Origin: Canna indica
Taxonomy: Eukaryota; Streptophyta; Magnoliopsida; Zingiberales; Cannaceae
Assembly (NCBI GenBank): GCA_034359265.1
Contig: CP136890.1
Coordinates: 1,862,501 to 1,926,500 of the forward strand
Length of the DNA stretch: 64,000 nt
Direction: 5' to 3'
Below are positions 21,007 to 33,540 of this stretch, piece after piece. The translations under genes and the position numbers were made by a program. The notes under the pieces were generated by a model that saw nothing but the letters and a program-made list of their open reading frames with translations, was not told where the DNA came from and made no database searches. How positions within the stretch are numbered: position 1 is the stretch's first letter; each line of letters begins with the position of its first letter.

Positions 21007-24000
21007 TTAGTGATGTTGGGAGACTTTGATCCAAAAATTCTAATTATCCATATGATATAAAATAAGGTTTATTCCTTAATTATTAGGTAAGTATAACTCA
21101 TAAATTATCTAAATGTTGTAGGTCATAATTAATACGAATATAACTTTAATTATAGATTTTGGTGTAATATCTCTAGTTGTTCTCCAAAGTCTTTAACTAT
21201 ATATGGGAGATTTGGAGACTTGGCCCAAAGTTTCTAATTAGGCAATTTAAAACGAGGCAATTAATAAGAATTTTGAGATATTTTCGGACCTTGCACATAA
21301 ATATTATATATTTTTTTGTAATTTGTCCAAAAGTATATATATTTTTTTGACACTTTTCTCTTACGATTAACAATTATATATATAGCAAGACAATTAATGG
21401 CTGTCCCTTTGATCTTATCTTTATCAATTTAGAAAAGATAGTTAATTATTTGAGATGCATGCATGTCTCACAATGTTGCTTAACTTTTTAAAATATCCAA
21501 CCCTTGATAATTTGATTGAAGTTTTGAACTAATTAGTCATTAATATGAAGCTAAGAATTTCATGATCTTTATTATGAATTCGAAAATTTTCTTGATACAC
21601 GTTAAGATTCGGGAAAATTGATGGTATTAATAGAAATCGCACATTTTTTCAAGGGAAAACAAATCCTCGCAACAAATCTTAAATTAATGCCAAATTCAGG
21701 TGCTTTAATTATAATCACAGATTAAATCATAACGACTACAGTTTGAAGAGGTCAAATGGCATTATAAAATCCCAACTAAGGAAAAGAGGGGTTGATGCAT
21801 TTCCGCTTGAGGAAAGGGGGGGACCAAAATTAAAAGCTTTGCCTGGGGATTCGACTCCGATCTCACGCCCCCCTCGCAGGATTTTATATTAAACAACAGG
21901 ATAAGTTTGCATGTGCCTGCGACAGCCAGCATTTAATTAGCACTTAATATGTAGATTAGTGCACCAACTGTCCCATTGATTAACCCCCACCACCATCGCC
22001 TATATATTAATTAATTAAAACCCTTCCATAATTGCGACCCAGTTGAGGGAGGTTAATTAAATTAAAGGTGATGAGCGTTGGCATCACGTAGGCCCTGCGA
22101 ACGAGCTTCCCTTCCCCCGGTCGCCGTACGTACTGTCGCATGCAACCACACGTGGAGCAACCCCGACCGCTCGTGTGCCTTATTTTTTTTCCATCAAAGT
22201 TCGTGCGGGTCTGGTGTGAGGCGCTACAGCTTTGTCCCCCTGCTGTGGTCGCGTCCTCGTGGCGTGTGTGCGCCGTGTTCTGGGAATTTTGAAGGTGGCG
22301 ATGCGATGCGAATTTCTGGGCAGTTTAAATCGGGCATATTTTTATTTAATATCTTATTATATATTTGATGAGATATTACTATCTTATTCAATATTATTTA
22401 TTATCATCAGAGGCAACACTTATTATAATTCAACTTTTGAAGCAAACAACGATGACTATGAGCTTAAACGAGTCCGTGCTGAACATCTTCTAAAACTTTG
22501 TATATGTTCTCAGCTATGTGGAATGCATGTTTTGGACTTGGTGATCTGAGAATGTTTCGGTTGAGGAAATCTTCTTTAATTGAGCAGTCCAAGATTGGGC
22601 GTATTTTCTTCGTCATGTGACGCTCGAGAAGGACCACTCCACCAGTGCTTATTTCTGAAATGAAGTACAAGGGTTCCTTTAAAGTCCTCCTTCGTGCTGC
22701 TCTGATTACCTATGGCTTGGATGTCCTCGGCGAATCCTATGTGATTTCCCTATCCCATTGATGACATGATATAAATTGGCTTACAATAAAGAGAGTTATT
22801 ACTCGATAGGGTACTCGTTATAGATGTATATAATTTTCTACTTGCAGCTTGACTCTGATATGTAATCAATGAAGAAAAACGACGTACAATTCCAGTTACG
22901 AGTTTACGTTTGTAAGATAAATGCTCGTGTTCAGGATATGATTCTTCTTCTCGTTCTGGGGACCATGCAAATATGCATGCAGCAAATTTCACAGTGAATA
23001 ATGAATACTATTTGATGGGCTACATAATACAGGGTTCCAGGAAATTGAACGAAACCACTTGCAAGGTGAAGATTGGGCCCCAAAACAATGTATTTTACTG
23101 GCCCATCTTCGCTTGGCATACAACGATACAACAGATCTAAACCCAGAACAGGAATACATTATGTAAGATTGTGTTGATTTTGAACTCTTCCTAATGTTTC
23201 AGTTAGTGTGATACTAAAATTTGCCGTTGAGGAGAAAAATATCACAAGTTACAATTCTAATTGAATATCACACGCTAAAATATAATGAGTTTTAAAAATA
23301 TAATAACCCCAGAAGTTGTTGCAATAGAGCTCATCTCCCAGCCTTCGGGACCCTGCAAAATCCTCAAATGTTTACTTTTTTTTGTTCAGCTCTCGTCCAT
23401 CTTCTCCGTCTACATAATTTACAAAAAATTGAAGCCTGGACAAGCGCAAGATTATGGAAAAAAGCAGGGGCCAATCTTGACAAAAAAAGTACAGCTCCTT
23501 CATGGAATGCCATTAAGAAGACCTGCCATCGGAAAACAGCACATGAGATCTTTCAAGTTATAAACAAATTTATTGGCAAAAGAGAGAAACTGCTGCCCAT
23601 CCAAATCTTGCTTATCTAATTAAATCCTAACAAAAAACAATCATGGGGTTCAATAGTTCTTAATTCCCCCTGCTTCATAAGTCATAACTTCCCTCCATTA
23701 AGTGTATTGTCCACTTATCATACAGGATTTGGTAGCCAAACAATGTGGTTCAAATAGTTTTCACTCAACTCATAAGTCTAGTGCGGCTAACATGCAAATG
23801 ACCAGTCATAAAATTTTTGCATGTTACAAAGTTCAAACGAATCAAAACTACCAGTTTCTAAAGGGCATGCAAATGAAGCAACAAAAACAAAGATCCCACA
23901 TCCTCACACCTGTTGAACTAGTAAATGGAATATGTTTGAGATGCCAGGAATAATTTTCAATTGCAGAAGAATTTCAGAAAATTTGAAGTTTTTTTCATTG

Positions 24001-27000
24001 TCAAATCCGTTAATTCTCTCCACTATAATTTGAATTTTACATATACGCAAAATCATTTAATACCAAAAAGGTAAAATATCAGAATTACATACGTATCAAA
24101 AGCACATACAAGTAAAGACTTAAGAAAATAAAATTCAGAATTTCTAAAATAAAATCTAAAGCAATTGAAAAAAACAACCATTAGTCATACCAAACAAAAT
24201 AAACCAATAAAGTTGGTCTAGTTCAATAATTCAATTTGGACAGGTTTGCGATCAGCACAAAACATTGTTTTTGGTCCATGTGATTAAATGGATTCACCAT
24301 TTCGTGAGAGAAAACTAAGATCATTTTGCTCAATAAAGATGCAACCAAAAGATTTTAAGGGCAAAGGATTGTCAAGCCAACATCATACTCTGGCATATAG
24401 ACAGAACACAGTATGCCAAAAGTACAGGAACATATGATAAAGTCTATTCAAGAGGTGCAAACATATGTCAAAATAACCTTTCACCTATTCCGGCATGACA
24501 ACTGAAATTGCTGCCTTGCCACTAAACAACAATCCAGTTAGACTGCCTCTACCAATATGCCTTTTGATCATCCACTTGCTCTTCTGGTCACAACAAAATG
24601 AAATGCATAGATGAAAAAGCAACAAAGGGGAAACTTTTTTCCTCAGCATGGCTGGGCACATAATTGAAAACATGCCATAGAGTTATGGCATGGATTCAAA
24701 CTGCTTAGTGAAGCTAATGTAGTAATATAAAAACTGTTTGCAAAGCTTAATGAGAAGAATTGAACATAGCAATCATGTCATGCATGTCATGACCATCATT
24801 TTACCGGCATTAGTCCCCCACATACGAATTAATAAATATGCAACAGCATATATGAAAAATAATGGGCCTTATGCCTCTAGGAGTAGCACTGGTAGAGCAT
24901 TAGGAGTGGGCATCTGTGATTCTCAGCAGAATGAATTACAGAAGGTATATAGATTGGACTGGAAGCATTGAATAGTACAATATGCTGGTAAAGAAGCTTT
25001 GCATGGGTTAAAGAGAAAGAATAAGAAAGTTGAAAATATATGATTAAACAAATTAGCTACTTGCATGGCACAAGGTGTATTTTCTCAGTTATTTATTGTT
25101 GAACTCACAATAAAGAAACAACAGTAAATGAAAATTGTTTATGGCTATTAACCATACTAGTCAAACAAAGTCAGTTGAATCCTAAGGAGGTTGCACTTAC
25201 AATATGGGAAAGGAATAATGGTGCCCAGCGTATGAGTAGGAGAGTGCAGAAAGAAAGACCAACACAATTAAAATTTAATTTAATTAGCATCAATCATTCA
25301 GTAAATCAAATGATATATTCCAAAAAATGAAAGAAAGAAAAACAAAATTTTAGAAATATGGAACTTTTTTCAAGCATTTGATAATCTATTTAAACCTTCC
25401 CCTAAATAGACAACTTTCCAGTTTCCACTAAAAGAAATATCATCATATATAATGCATAAAAATAAACCATTATGTTAATACAAGAACAAGGACAATGGTA
25501 TGGTAATCTAATAGAAACTTGTAGTAGCAAGCTTGATCAACTAAGAAGTAGGTGATGAATGCAATTGCAATAAAAGACATGATGGAACATGAATAAAAAA
25601 TCTACACAGTACGTACAATTGGTTGCAGAAAAAAAATCCAAATGACAGGGTAATCTACAAATCTTGAATGGTGGGTAATTGCCATTTGTCAAAGCATGTC
25701 ATGTCTCGGGAAAAGTATACTGAATATCTTGAGTCAAAAAAAGGTAGCTAAATTTGTTATCTTAATTTTTATGCCAATCACGTCCTATTAAAAGTTTCCA
25801 ATCAAGGCCTTAAATGCCTAAGCGAGTGGTACGAGGTCAAGCCGCACTCCTAGTAAAGGACTTCTGTCACATTAGGTCATCTTCAAGAAAATCATCTTTC
25901 TTTAGTTCAATAATCATCACGCTCCTCGCTCTCTTCATTTTAATCAAGTTCATTTTGACTTGTTATTTTTAACTTAGAGTTACAAGTGCCAATATGAGCA
26001 CTTTCGTGAACATGGAATTTCTTGGTTGGGACTGGGAGAGCTAATTAGCTCCTGAGTCTTCTGAAACTAAATTCAATGCCAAGCCTGATCTGCATCACCT
26101 CTTATTGTTCCAAACCATCAATTAGACATTCCCTTTCACTTGTCTTAACTTTTTATAATTATGAGATCTTGAAGAAGAATATCAAGACTGGATGCTTCAC
26201 CTTAGATTGGGTTATTCGACATGGTGCTTGGATGGAAATGCTTGCTTACTTTTGGGAGATACAGTGAAGTTTTGATGAAATAGGAAACTGAAGGACCACA
26301 ATGCGATATTAGGAAAAATGATAAGATTTAAGTTTTGGTTGGTCAAAACCAATTAGTGAGCTTGGTTGAAGCCCATACTATGTAAGCACTAAACAACTGC
26401 ATAATCCGCCAAACAGCATATCCAACTGCATATCCTACATGTAATGCAGAAGAGGTCTATGCATGCTTGTGAGGGACCATAGATTCCTTTTTAAAAATTT
26501 TGCTTGTCAACATTTACTATTCATGAAGAAACCTTGAATTATTTATCTAGCATATTTTGCCTTTTTGAGAGAAACTTTTTAGTCCATCCAAAACAAGTTT
26601 ACTATATTACATGTATATCAAAAAATAAAATACTAGAACAGGATTTAAGCTTTCTATTAAGCAAGATCTAAAGTTAATTGATCAAAAGAATAAGAGGTTA
26701 TGTAATTATTTCATTCCTTCAATTAAGCGGTAAGATATAGCAAACAAACACATCCTGAATATCTGCAACTTCAAACATGAAGATAGCAGATGATTATAAA
26801 TGGATATAATCAAAGCATTGCTAGGGAATACATTCACACTAAGCCCTTCAGAAGGCAGAAAGAACTCAACATAAGTTCCAAAAGCATATAATTTGAACAA
26901 ATAATTACGTTTAAACAAAGCCTACAAACTGAGTCACTAAGCATAAGTGGAAGTTCCCAAAGCCTCACTATGGAATTGCCGAGTTACTCAGCAGTACAGC

Positions 27001-27157
27001 AAACACATGCTAGTATGCGACCAAGAAGGAAATATCGCATTTAACATTTTGCCAATGTTGACAACTTAGGGAAAGAGGGCAGCTAAGTCAATTTAATGAA
27101 AGAAAGAAAGAAAAAGAATGCAGCATCCTTTGTAACAAGCTAGCGGAAAGGATAAAT
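21007..27157. other. Long intergenic spacer
   Basis: About 6 kb with no gene I can support. The only compositional anomaly is a GC-rich patch at 22080-22320. From 22700 to 27100 the DNA is AT-rich, with open frames below 100 codons that carry no recognised domain. The last ~150 bases are probably the 3' UTR of the glycosylase gene. Confidence 0.45.
22080..22320. other. GC-rich patch of unknown nature
   Basis: About 240 bases clearly richer in G+C than their surroundings, with several CGTACG, CGTG and CACGTGG (G-box core at ~22150) motifs. No conserved protein was recognised on either strand. It could be an unrecognised first exon, an isolated promoter or a captured gene fragment. Confidence 0.3.
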
Positions 27158-28162
27158 CTAGGCAGTACCAGCAGGCGACATGGGCTTCACCCAAGATTGA
27201 GGGAGTATCTGAAATGAGTCGATCAATTGGTTTTGTGATTGTTGTAGTCGCTGTTGCTGCTTTTGCGCATCTCCAACGCCTCCTATAGCAGCCATAGTGG
27301 TCGCTCCTGTGATAGAGGAAGTAAGGTTGGGGTTGCTCTTCGCCTCAACCAGCCGCCACATGTACCAAGAGCCAACAGATCTGTAAGGTCTCCATCTTTC
27401 ACAAAGCTGATCCATCTGTGAGGGCCGTGGTACCTCATCAAGGCCGTAGAGCATGTGCACACCCTTACGAACACCAAGATCTCCGACGGGGAGGACGTCG
27501 GGGCGGTGGAGGCAGAACATCATAAACATATGGACGGACCAGGCTCCTATACCCTTGACCATGGTTAGCATGGAGAATAGGGACTTGTCATCCATGGCGA
27601 CGATGGTGGAGTCAGAGAGGATGCCACCATGGTACTTTCGCGCTAGGTCATGAAGGTAGGAGGCCTTGCGCTCAGAGACGCCGATCTGGCGTAGCTGGTG
27701 CAAGGTGAGGGAAAGGACGACTTCAGGGACGACACCTGCATCGCCGCCGCAGAGGGAGAGGAAACGACCGTAGATGGCGGCAGCAGCCTTTACGGCAAGC
27801 TGCTGGTAGAGAATACTGCGGGCGAGGGAGTGGAAAGGAGAGATGAGGCACTGGAAGGTTGGGGGATCGTGGGCGTCGATCACGCGGGCAAGAAGGGAAT
27901 CAACAGTGCAGAGGTGGCGGAGGGCAGCGGCGACCTCACCGTCGGCCGAGAGCGGTCGGGGAATCACGCGGACGGCGAGGTTCTTCTGAGGCGCATCATC
28001 GGCCACCGCCGTCGAAGATGAAGAAATCCTCCGGATCTTTCGAGGGCGGAAGGGGATCTTAGAGGCGGTGGTTGTGGTGGCCGAAGCGGCAGTGTTGGTG
28101 ACGGCTGTGGAGGAGGAGGGAAGAGTGAGTTGGGAAGGTTCGGGGAGCGTCTCTTCGTCCAT
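27158..28162 (-). CDS. DNA-3-methyladenine glycosylase II (AlkA-like, HhH-GPD)
   Basis: A base-excision-repair glycosylase that removes alkylated bases such as 3-methyladenine from DNA, expected in the nucleus. The 334-residue, single-exon protein has a Ser/Thr/Ala-rich N-terminus with a basic patch (FRPRKIRRISSSS) that could be a nuclear localisation signal. The conserved core begins near residue 75: FHSLARSILYQQLAVKAAAA, then LRQIGVSERKASYLHDLA. The helix-hairpin-helix is MVKGIGAWSVHMFMMF (201-216), followed by HRPDVLPVGDLGVRKG, where Asp228 matches the catalytic aspartate of AlkA-type enzymes. A Gln-rich C-terminal tail follows residue 300. The first ATG lies 616 bp from the ATG of the divergent menB gene, so they probably share a promoter region. 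Confidence 0.93.
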   Translation of the reverse strand: MDEETLPEPSQLTLPSSSTAVTNTAASATTTTASKIPFRPRKIRRISSSSTAVADDAPQKNLAVRVIPRPLSADGEVAAALRHLCTVDSLLARVIDAHDPPTFQCLISPFHSLARSILYQQLAVKAAAAIYGRFLSLCGGDAGVVPEVVLSLTLHQLRQIGVSERKASYLHDLARKYHGGILSDSTIVAMDDKSLFSMLTMVKGIGAWSVHMFMMFCLHRPDVLPVGDLGVRKGVHMLYGLDEVPRPSQMDQLCERWRPYRSVGSWYMWRLVEAKSNPNLTSSITGATTMAAIGGVGDAQKQQQRLQQSQNQLIDSFQILPQSWVKPMSPAGTA

Positions 28163-28778
28163 GGGAACGGCGAACGGCGCGCGGCGGTGTTGTCGCCAAC
28201 GGGTGGTGTTGCGGCCGAGGGCGTTGCGCCTGAACCGGAACCGGAAGAGAAAAAAACCAATACCATATATTTATCGGGAGCGGAATACCGCAACACCCCA
28301 ACACGAGCGCGTTCTCTTGCATCAAGGCACGACTCTGGTCACGACACCGGCACCGGGTCCCCAAAATCCCAAATCAATCTCCTTCTCCTGGGAGCCCGTG
28401 AATGCGACACGTCGGTCTGCTGTCGTGGCTTATCTTAAGTGGAGATTGACAGATTGTAAGGAGCAAATTGAAATATACTTGCAACATGTATATAAGCCAA
28501 ATCAACACAAAATACATTAGATACCATAACTAATGAAAATTCTGAAACTAGAGGCGCTAATATGAAAATTAACCATAATTGTTATAGATAACGGGCTGTT
28601 ATATCGTCAAAGTAACGGTCTAAGACCCACTTCGGTCTCCACTTCACTGAAGCCAGTCTTATCTCCCTTCCCCGACATCGCCCTATCCAAAACCTCCATA
28701 TATCCGCCATGGATTCCCGTCCTCCTCATCCAATCATCCGAAAGTCCAACCTTTCTGTCGTTCGCAAGAGCTCCTGTG
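28163..28778. promoter_or_regulatory. Divergent promoter region, glycosylase / menB
   Basis: 616 bp between two outward-facing start codons. It holds both 5' leaders and both core promoters. The part next to the glycosylase is GC-rich and the middle (28440-28600) is AT-rich. An upstream ATG at 28709 opens a 95-codon frame that overlaps the menB start in another phase. Confidence 0.6.
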
Positions 28779-31700
28779 ATGGGGGGTTTCTCAGAAAGGG
28801 ATCTCCGTACTGTAGAGAGAAGAATCGTGAACATAACCAATCACCTATCGCCTCTGCCTTCTCCTTGCCCACCATCTCCCATCAGGCGATCGACCACTTC
28901 GGCAAGCGACAGATACCATCGCGTCCACGGCGAGGTGTCGACGCAAGAGGCGGTGTGGAGCCCGGCGTGCGACGAGTCCGGGAAGGCGTACACTGACATC
29001 ATCTATGAGAAAGCCGTCGGTGAAGGCATTGCTAAGGTAGCATCGTCATAAAATTTAATGTTGAATTTATACCCTTTTGTATATATATGCGGCTGTATTA
29101 TCTTAAGAAATAGTGAAATCCCCGTGTTGTCATGTTTGAAAAGTGGTAACTTTAATTTTCGTAAGTTACACTTTAAAGAAAAGAAATTATCTTTCACTGG
29201 AGAATTGTGTAAAGCAGACAGAGTAGTTAGCCTTCGGTAATGCCAGCATCAGAATCAGCCTCGAAAGTTATGGTTTATGATACCGCTCTTGAGGAAATTG
29301 TGGTTCTCAATAACACTCCCATAGGAAAAATTACAGTTTACGAACTACAGAATATGGAAATTGATGAATTTCTCTTGATAAAACCTTACAATTGAGAGCT
29401 TCATTACCATTACCTTTATGATATTGGCAATGAGAATTCTAGTGTCCATTTCCATGGGTGCCTGTGGAGAGATCATGTCCCTGATGCTACCTTGCTTTTA
29501 GTTTGATGCTCTGAATAGTTCTAGTAGTTTGTATATAGGCATTGGTAATGCATCCAAGGGAAGTTGATATACCTTCCATCTGTCGCGGTTTACAGTTTAC
29601 CATATTCTAATCAAAATAATTGCTTAACGTTGTAGATGATGTGCTAGATTGTAGACCAAGTACTGGTCATGCACTTAACTTTATCTTTCTCTCTTGAAAT
29701 ATTGTGCTTAATCAAGTTCTGTCACCACTGATCTAATTGTGCTACGTTGTGTACTACTAGATCTCATTTTTCTTTGGACTTCAATATATATTTCGTTTCT
29801 GATAAAAGCTTTAAATAGTTCCAGTAATTACATAACTGTTTTGGATGAAATACGTAGAAGCTATTTATGTGTATGTTCTTCCACATTCATTTCTATTGAA
29901 AGTCATTTATCAAAGTTCCTTTGACTTTTACAGATCACAATCAACCGTCCAGAGAGAAGGAATGCTTTTCGGCCTAATACTATTAAAGAACTTATTCGTG
30001 TATTTAATGATGCCAGAGATGATAGCTCTGTTGGGGTCATCATACTAACAGGAAAGGTAGAGAGAACATATGAATCATAAATATATTGGTAACCAACTCT
30101 TTTTGCCTTTTTAGTTTTTGAAATGGCATTTTGACTTTGAATGGATGTTTGGTAAAAAAATTTAAACAACTTCCACTAATCACCCTAAAAGCAAAAGCTA
30201 GTATTACCCACCTTTCCGGGTGAAGATCTATCAGCTGCCAAGATCAACAGCTGTGTCAAACACGTAAATGTATGATTTTTATTAGGAAATAGGTTTCCTT
30301 TTGTCTTGTTACTAGAAGAATTTAACAATTCTTGGAGAGGGGAGACAGAAGATCTGACACTATGTTTTTAGTCATTACTCTGTCTTTTGGATATTAACTC
30401 CAGAAACATGTTTTCTAAAATTTAGGTGCAGATACTGATTAATGTTTGTTTATCTCAGTATAATAAAGGGTCTAATATTTTGCTTTAACTAGGGAACCCA
30501 AGCTTTCTGTAGTGGTGGTGACCAGGCATTAAGAAGCTCTGATGGATATGCTGATTTTGAAAATTTTGGTCGCCTTAATGTGTTGGATCTCCAGGTGATT
30601 CTTTTTAGCTTTATCCGAATAGTTAGATGTACATCTTACTCCTAACTGATGTTAAATTCTCACGATTCCCTGTTGTATATATGCTTTTAATATTGATCTT
30701 TATCTTCTGATAATAATTACTACTTCAGCTATAAGTAAAATTTTCTGATATATCAGTTGTCTGGAGGCAAATACTTGATTGAATATGAATATTGGCTTTC
30801 TACATGATTGCATTATGAGTTTGTCAATTGCACAATGGTTCTTATGCACTGTTTTGGATCATATAAACTTATTTTTCTTTATTTTTGTTGCTGTCTTAAC
30901 TTATAACAAGATATAGCCAATCCGGCATTTGATAAAGCTAGATGCAAATGCTATAAGTTTGATTTGCAATATGGTTGAGCAAAACATGTTTGCTGCTTAG
31001 GCTGCTTGAATCCTAGATACTTTCTAGTTTCTTGGATGGACTTATTTTATCAGTTATATAAAGCTGACATTATTAGCAACAAAAATCAGGTTTTGGCATT
31101 GCTTGAAAGATTTTCTCAGAATGTGAGTTCTAAATAACACAGCAATATATTTCTCACTTGCCATTTCTTTCCAGGTACAAATACGCCGTATGCCTAAGCC
31201 AGTGATAGCAATGGTACTCTTCCGTCTGCCCCCTCATTTTTCTATCATCAATTATTCTGTCAGAAAAGAATGAACCTTTTGTGTCTTTTATTTAAAATCA
31301 GGTAGCAGGTTATGCTGTTGGTGGTGGACATATATTGCACATGGTTTGCGACTTAACGATTGCAGCTGATAATGCAATTTTTGGTCAGACTGGCCCAAAG
31401 GTGCTGAACTTTTATCTTTAATTGCTTGGGACTTCATAATATTTCTTCAATATTTGTGCTTGTAAAAACATCTTTCCCTAGTATCAGCAACAGTCTTACC
31501 CTGGAAATTGTTAAGTTGATTGATATTGTATGCTTCCAATGAGTAGACTTTTCATACATTCATAACTGTTCATAATAATCATAACTTCTGACGCTTCTAA
31601 CAGGTGGGAAGCTTTGATGCTGGTTATGGATCCTCCATCATGTCCCGCTTGGTAAGTTCAATAAGTGAGGCAGAGGGGATTATTATGATAAGAAACTCTG

Positions 31701-32852
31701 CTTTAGATTGTCCTGGTGATTCTTCTTTGCAAAGCATCCTTTACCTTCAATTCTTTTATCAAAATATGTAAAATGATCATCTGCACTTGTTTTTATGGTT
31801 TCATGGCTCACAAGATTGGCCCGAAGAAAGCGCGTGAGATGTGGTTCCTGTGTCGATTTTATGATGCTTATGAAGCAGAAAAAATGGGACTTGTAAATGT
31901 TGTAGTGCCTGTAAGTCTACGGTAACAAGCTACTTTTCTCTGATTAATAGATTTAAGTCTACTCTAATCACCAGCATTGCTGCCACATAACAGATAATGT
32001 GTTCTTGCTTTACAGCTAGAAAAATTAGAACTGGAGACACTAAAATGGTGCCGCGAGATTTTGCGTAATAGCCCAACAGCAATTCGGGTTTTGAAGTGTG
32101 CTCTTAATGCTGTAGATGATGGGCATGCAGGTCTCCAGGTATCTTTACATGCGCACATCTAATTTTGATGCCTTCTGAAACTTTTGATAATAACCCCATG
32201 TTTCTTTCTCCAGTCTTTGAACTGTTAATAGTGTACTATTTCCCAAAACAATAACTACATTTCTAATCCTGAAACACTTAATCATTAGTTTTTAGACTCT
32301 CAAAAGTACTCCTTGCAAAATTAAAAAACAAGGTGTGTAAAAGAAATAAAATCCATTGATAAGTTACTTACCTTTTTTCTCAATAGTTCTTAAAAGGTAA
32401 AGCGGTCTAGTAGTATCTGACACTAGAAAAATAAGCCGTCTTGCATGATTCCATAAGTAGCCTTGCCTTTGCATAGGAAAAATGTTGTTTTCACCTCAAA
32501 TCATGATGAACCAAGCAATATGAAACAGATGTAGTATCACTATCCGCATGACTGCATGTCAGAAATGTGCTTATTTTCTCACCATGGAGCTGAAGAAATT
32601 GCTTGTAGTTTGCGTGTCCTGTTGGTCCAGCCATTGAGAAGTCTCTTCCTCTCCGGATGAAGATTTTTTATTATCTGAGACCATTAATTGCTTTAGATCT
32701 TCAACAAATAAGTAGCGGTTGTATTTGTTCTGCAGGAGATGGGTGGGAATGCCACACTTATATTCTACGGTACCGAAGAGGCCAGCGAAGGGAAGAAAGC
32801 ATACTTGGAACACCGACGACCGGATTTCTCTAAATTTCCACGAAGACCTTAA
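28779..32852 (+). CDS. menB: 1,4-dihydroxy-2-naphthoyl-CoA synthase (MenB), peroxisomal
   Basis: Converts o-succinylbenzoyl-CoA to 1,4-dihydroxy-2-naphthoyl-CoA in phylloquinone (vitamin K1) synthesis; the plant enzyme acts in peroxisomes. Nine exons join in frame to 334 residues: 28779-29036, 29934-30056, 30493-30594, 31175-31213, 31302-31400, 31604-31651, 31815-31910, 32016-32138, 32736-32852. All introns are GT..AG and every junction falls between codons. The N-terminus has a PTS2 signal, RIVNITNHL, at residues 15-23 (R-I-x5-H-L). Crotonase-fold motifs are present: [73 protein letters not shown], and the C-terminal [12 protein letters not shown]. The ATG at 28779 is the first in this frame. 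Transcription converges on the DUF220 gene, 688 bp apart at the stop codons. Confidence 0.95.
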
Positions 32853-33540
32853 AACGTTCTATTTCCTATTTGTATCATGGGAATTCATTATATGTGGATG
32901 TTTGGCATTCAACTTTGATCCTAATTAATGATTGGATCATTAATTAATGTATCTTTTTTGAGGGGGTCGGTTGGCTTGGATCATTAATCAATGTATCAGG
33001 TATCTGTGGTTGGATTATTAACTTCTATTTTATTGCACCTTGCTTATCTCAAGCAGGTGGAGAAAGACAGGGTGTTTAGCTATAGGTGAAAACTGAAAAG
33101 AAAGACCAAGTGAATCAACAGTCATCATTTTACACAAGGGAAACTGAGGTGCAATCTCGTTCTCATCAAAAGAAAGAGGCTACAGTCTCATTACCCATGC
33201 CAATTCAAATTTACGTAAATTCATGAACAAGTAACTCTATATAGACAAGAAACAATAAAACACTTTAAGATTCTATATAATTAAATAATAACATAGTATA
33301 AATGCTGACTACACATAATACATATACATTTAAGTCGAGTATTAAATTGACGTAAGTCAGTAAAAGTATATCAATAAACAAGTCTACCAACCATCTTTCT
33401 TAGAACTTATGGAAAGTAACGAAGAATCATACGAATTTGTCCTCATTTTTGACAACTCCACATAGTTACAACCTTGTTGGCAGAATAAAGCCAATGCAAG
33501 TCTAGCAGCAACAAAATGATAGTTTCCCCTCAACAAGAGA
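32853..33540. other. Convergent intergenic region
   Basis: 3' ends of menB (+) and the DUF220 gene (-). It is AT-rich, with several AATAAA-like motifs in both orientations; no other gene is seen. Confidence 0.5.
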
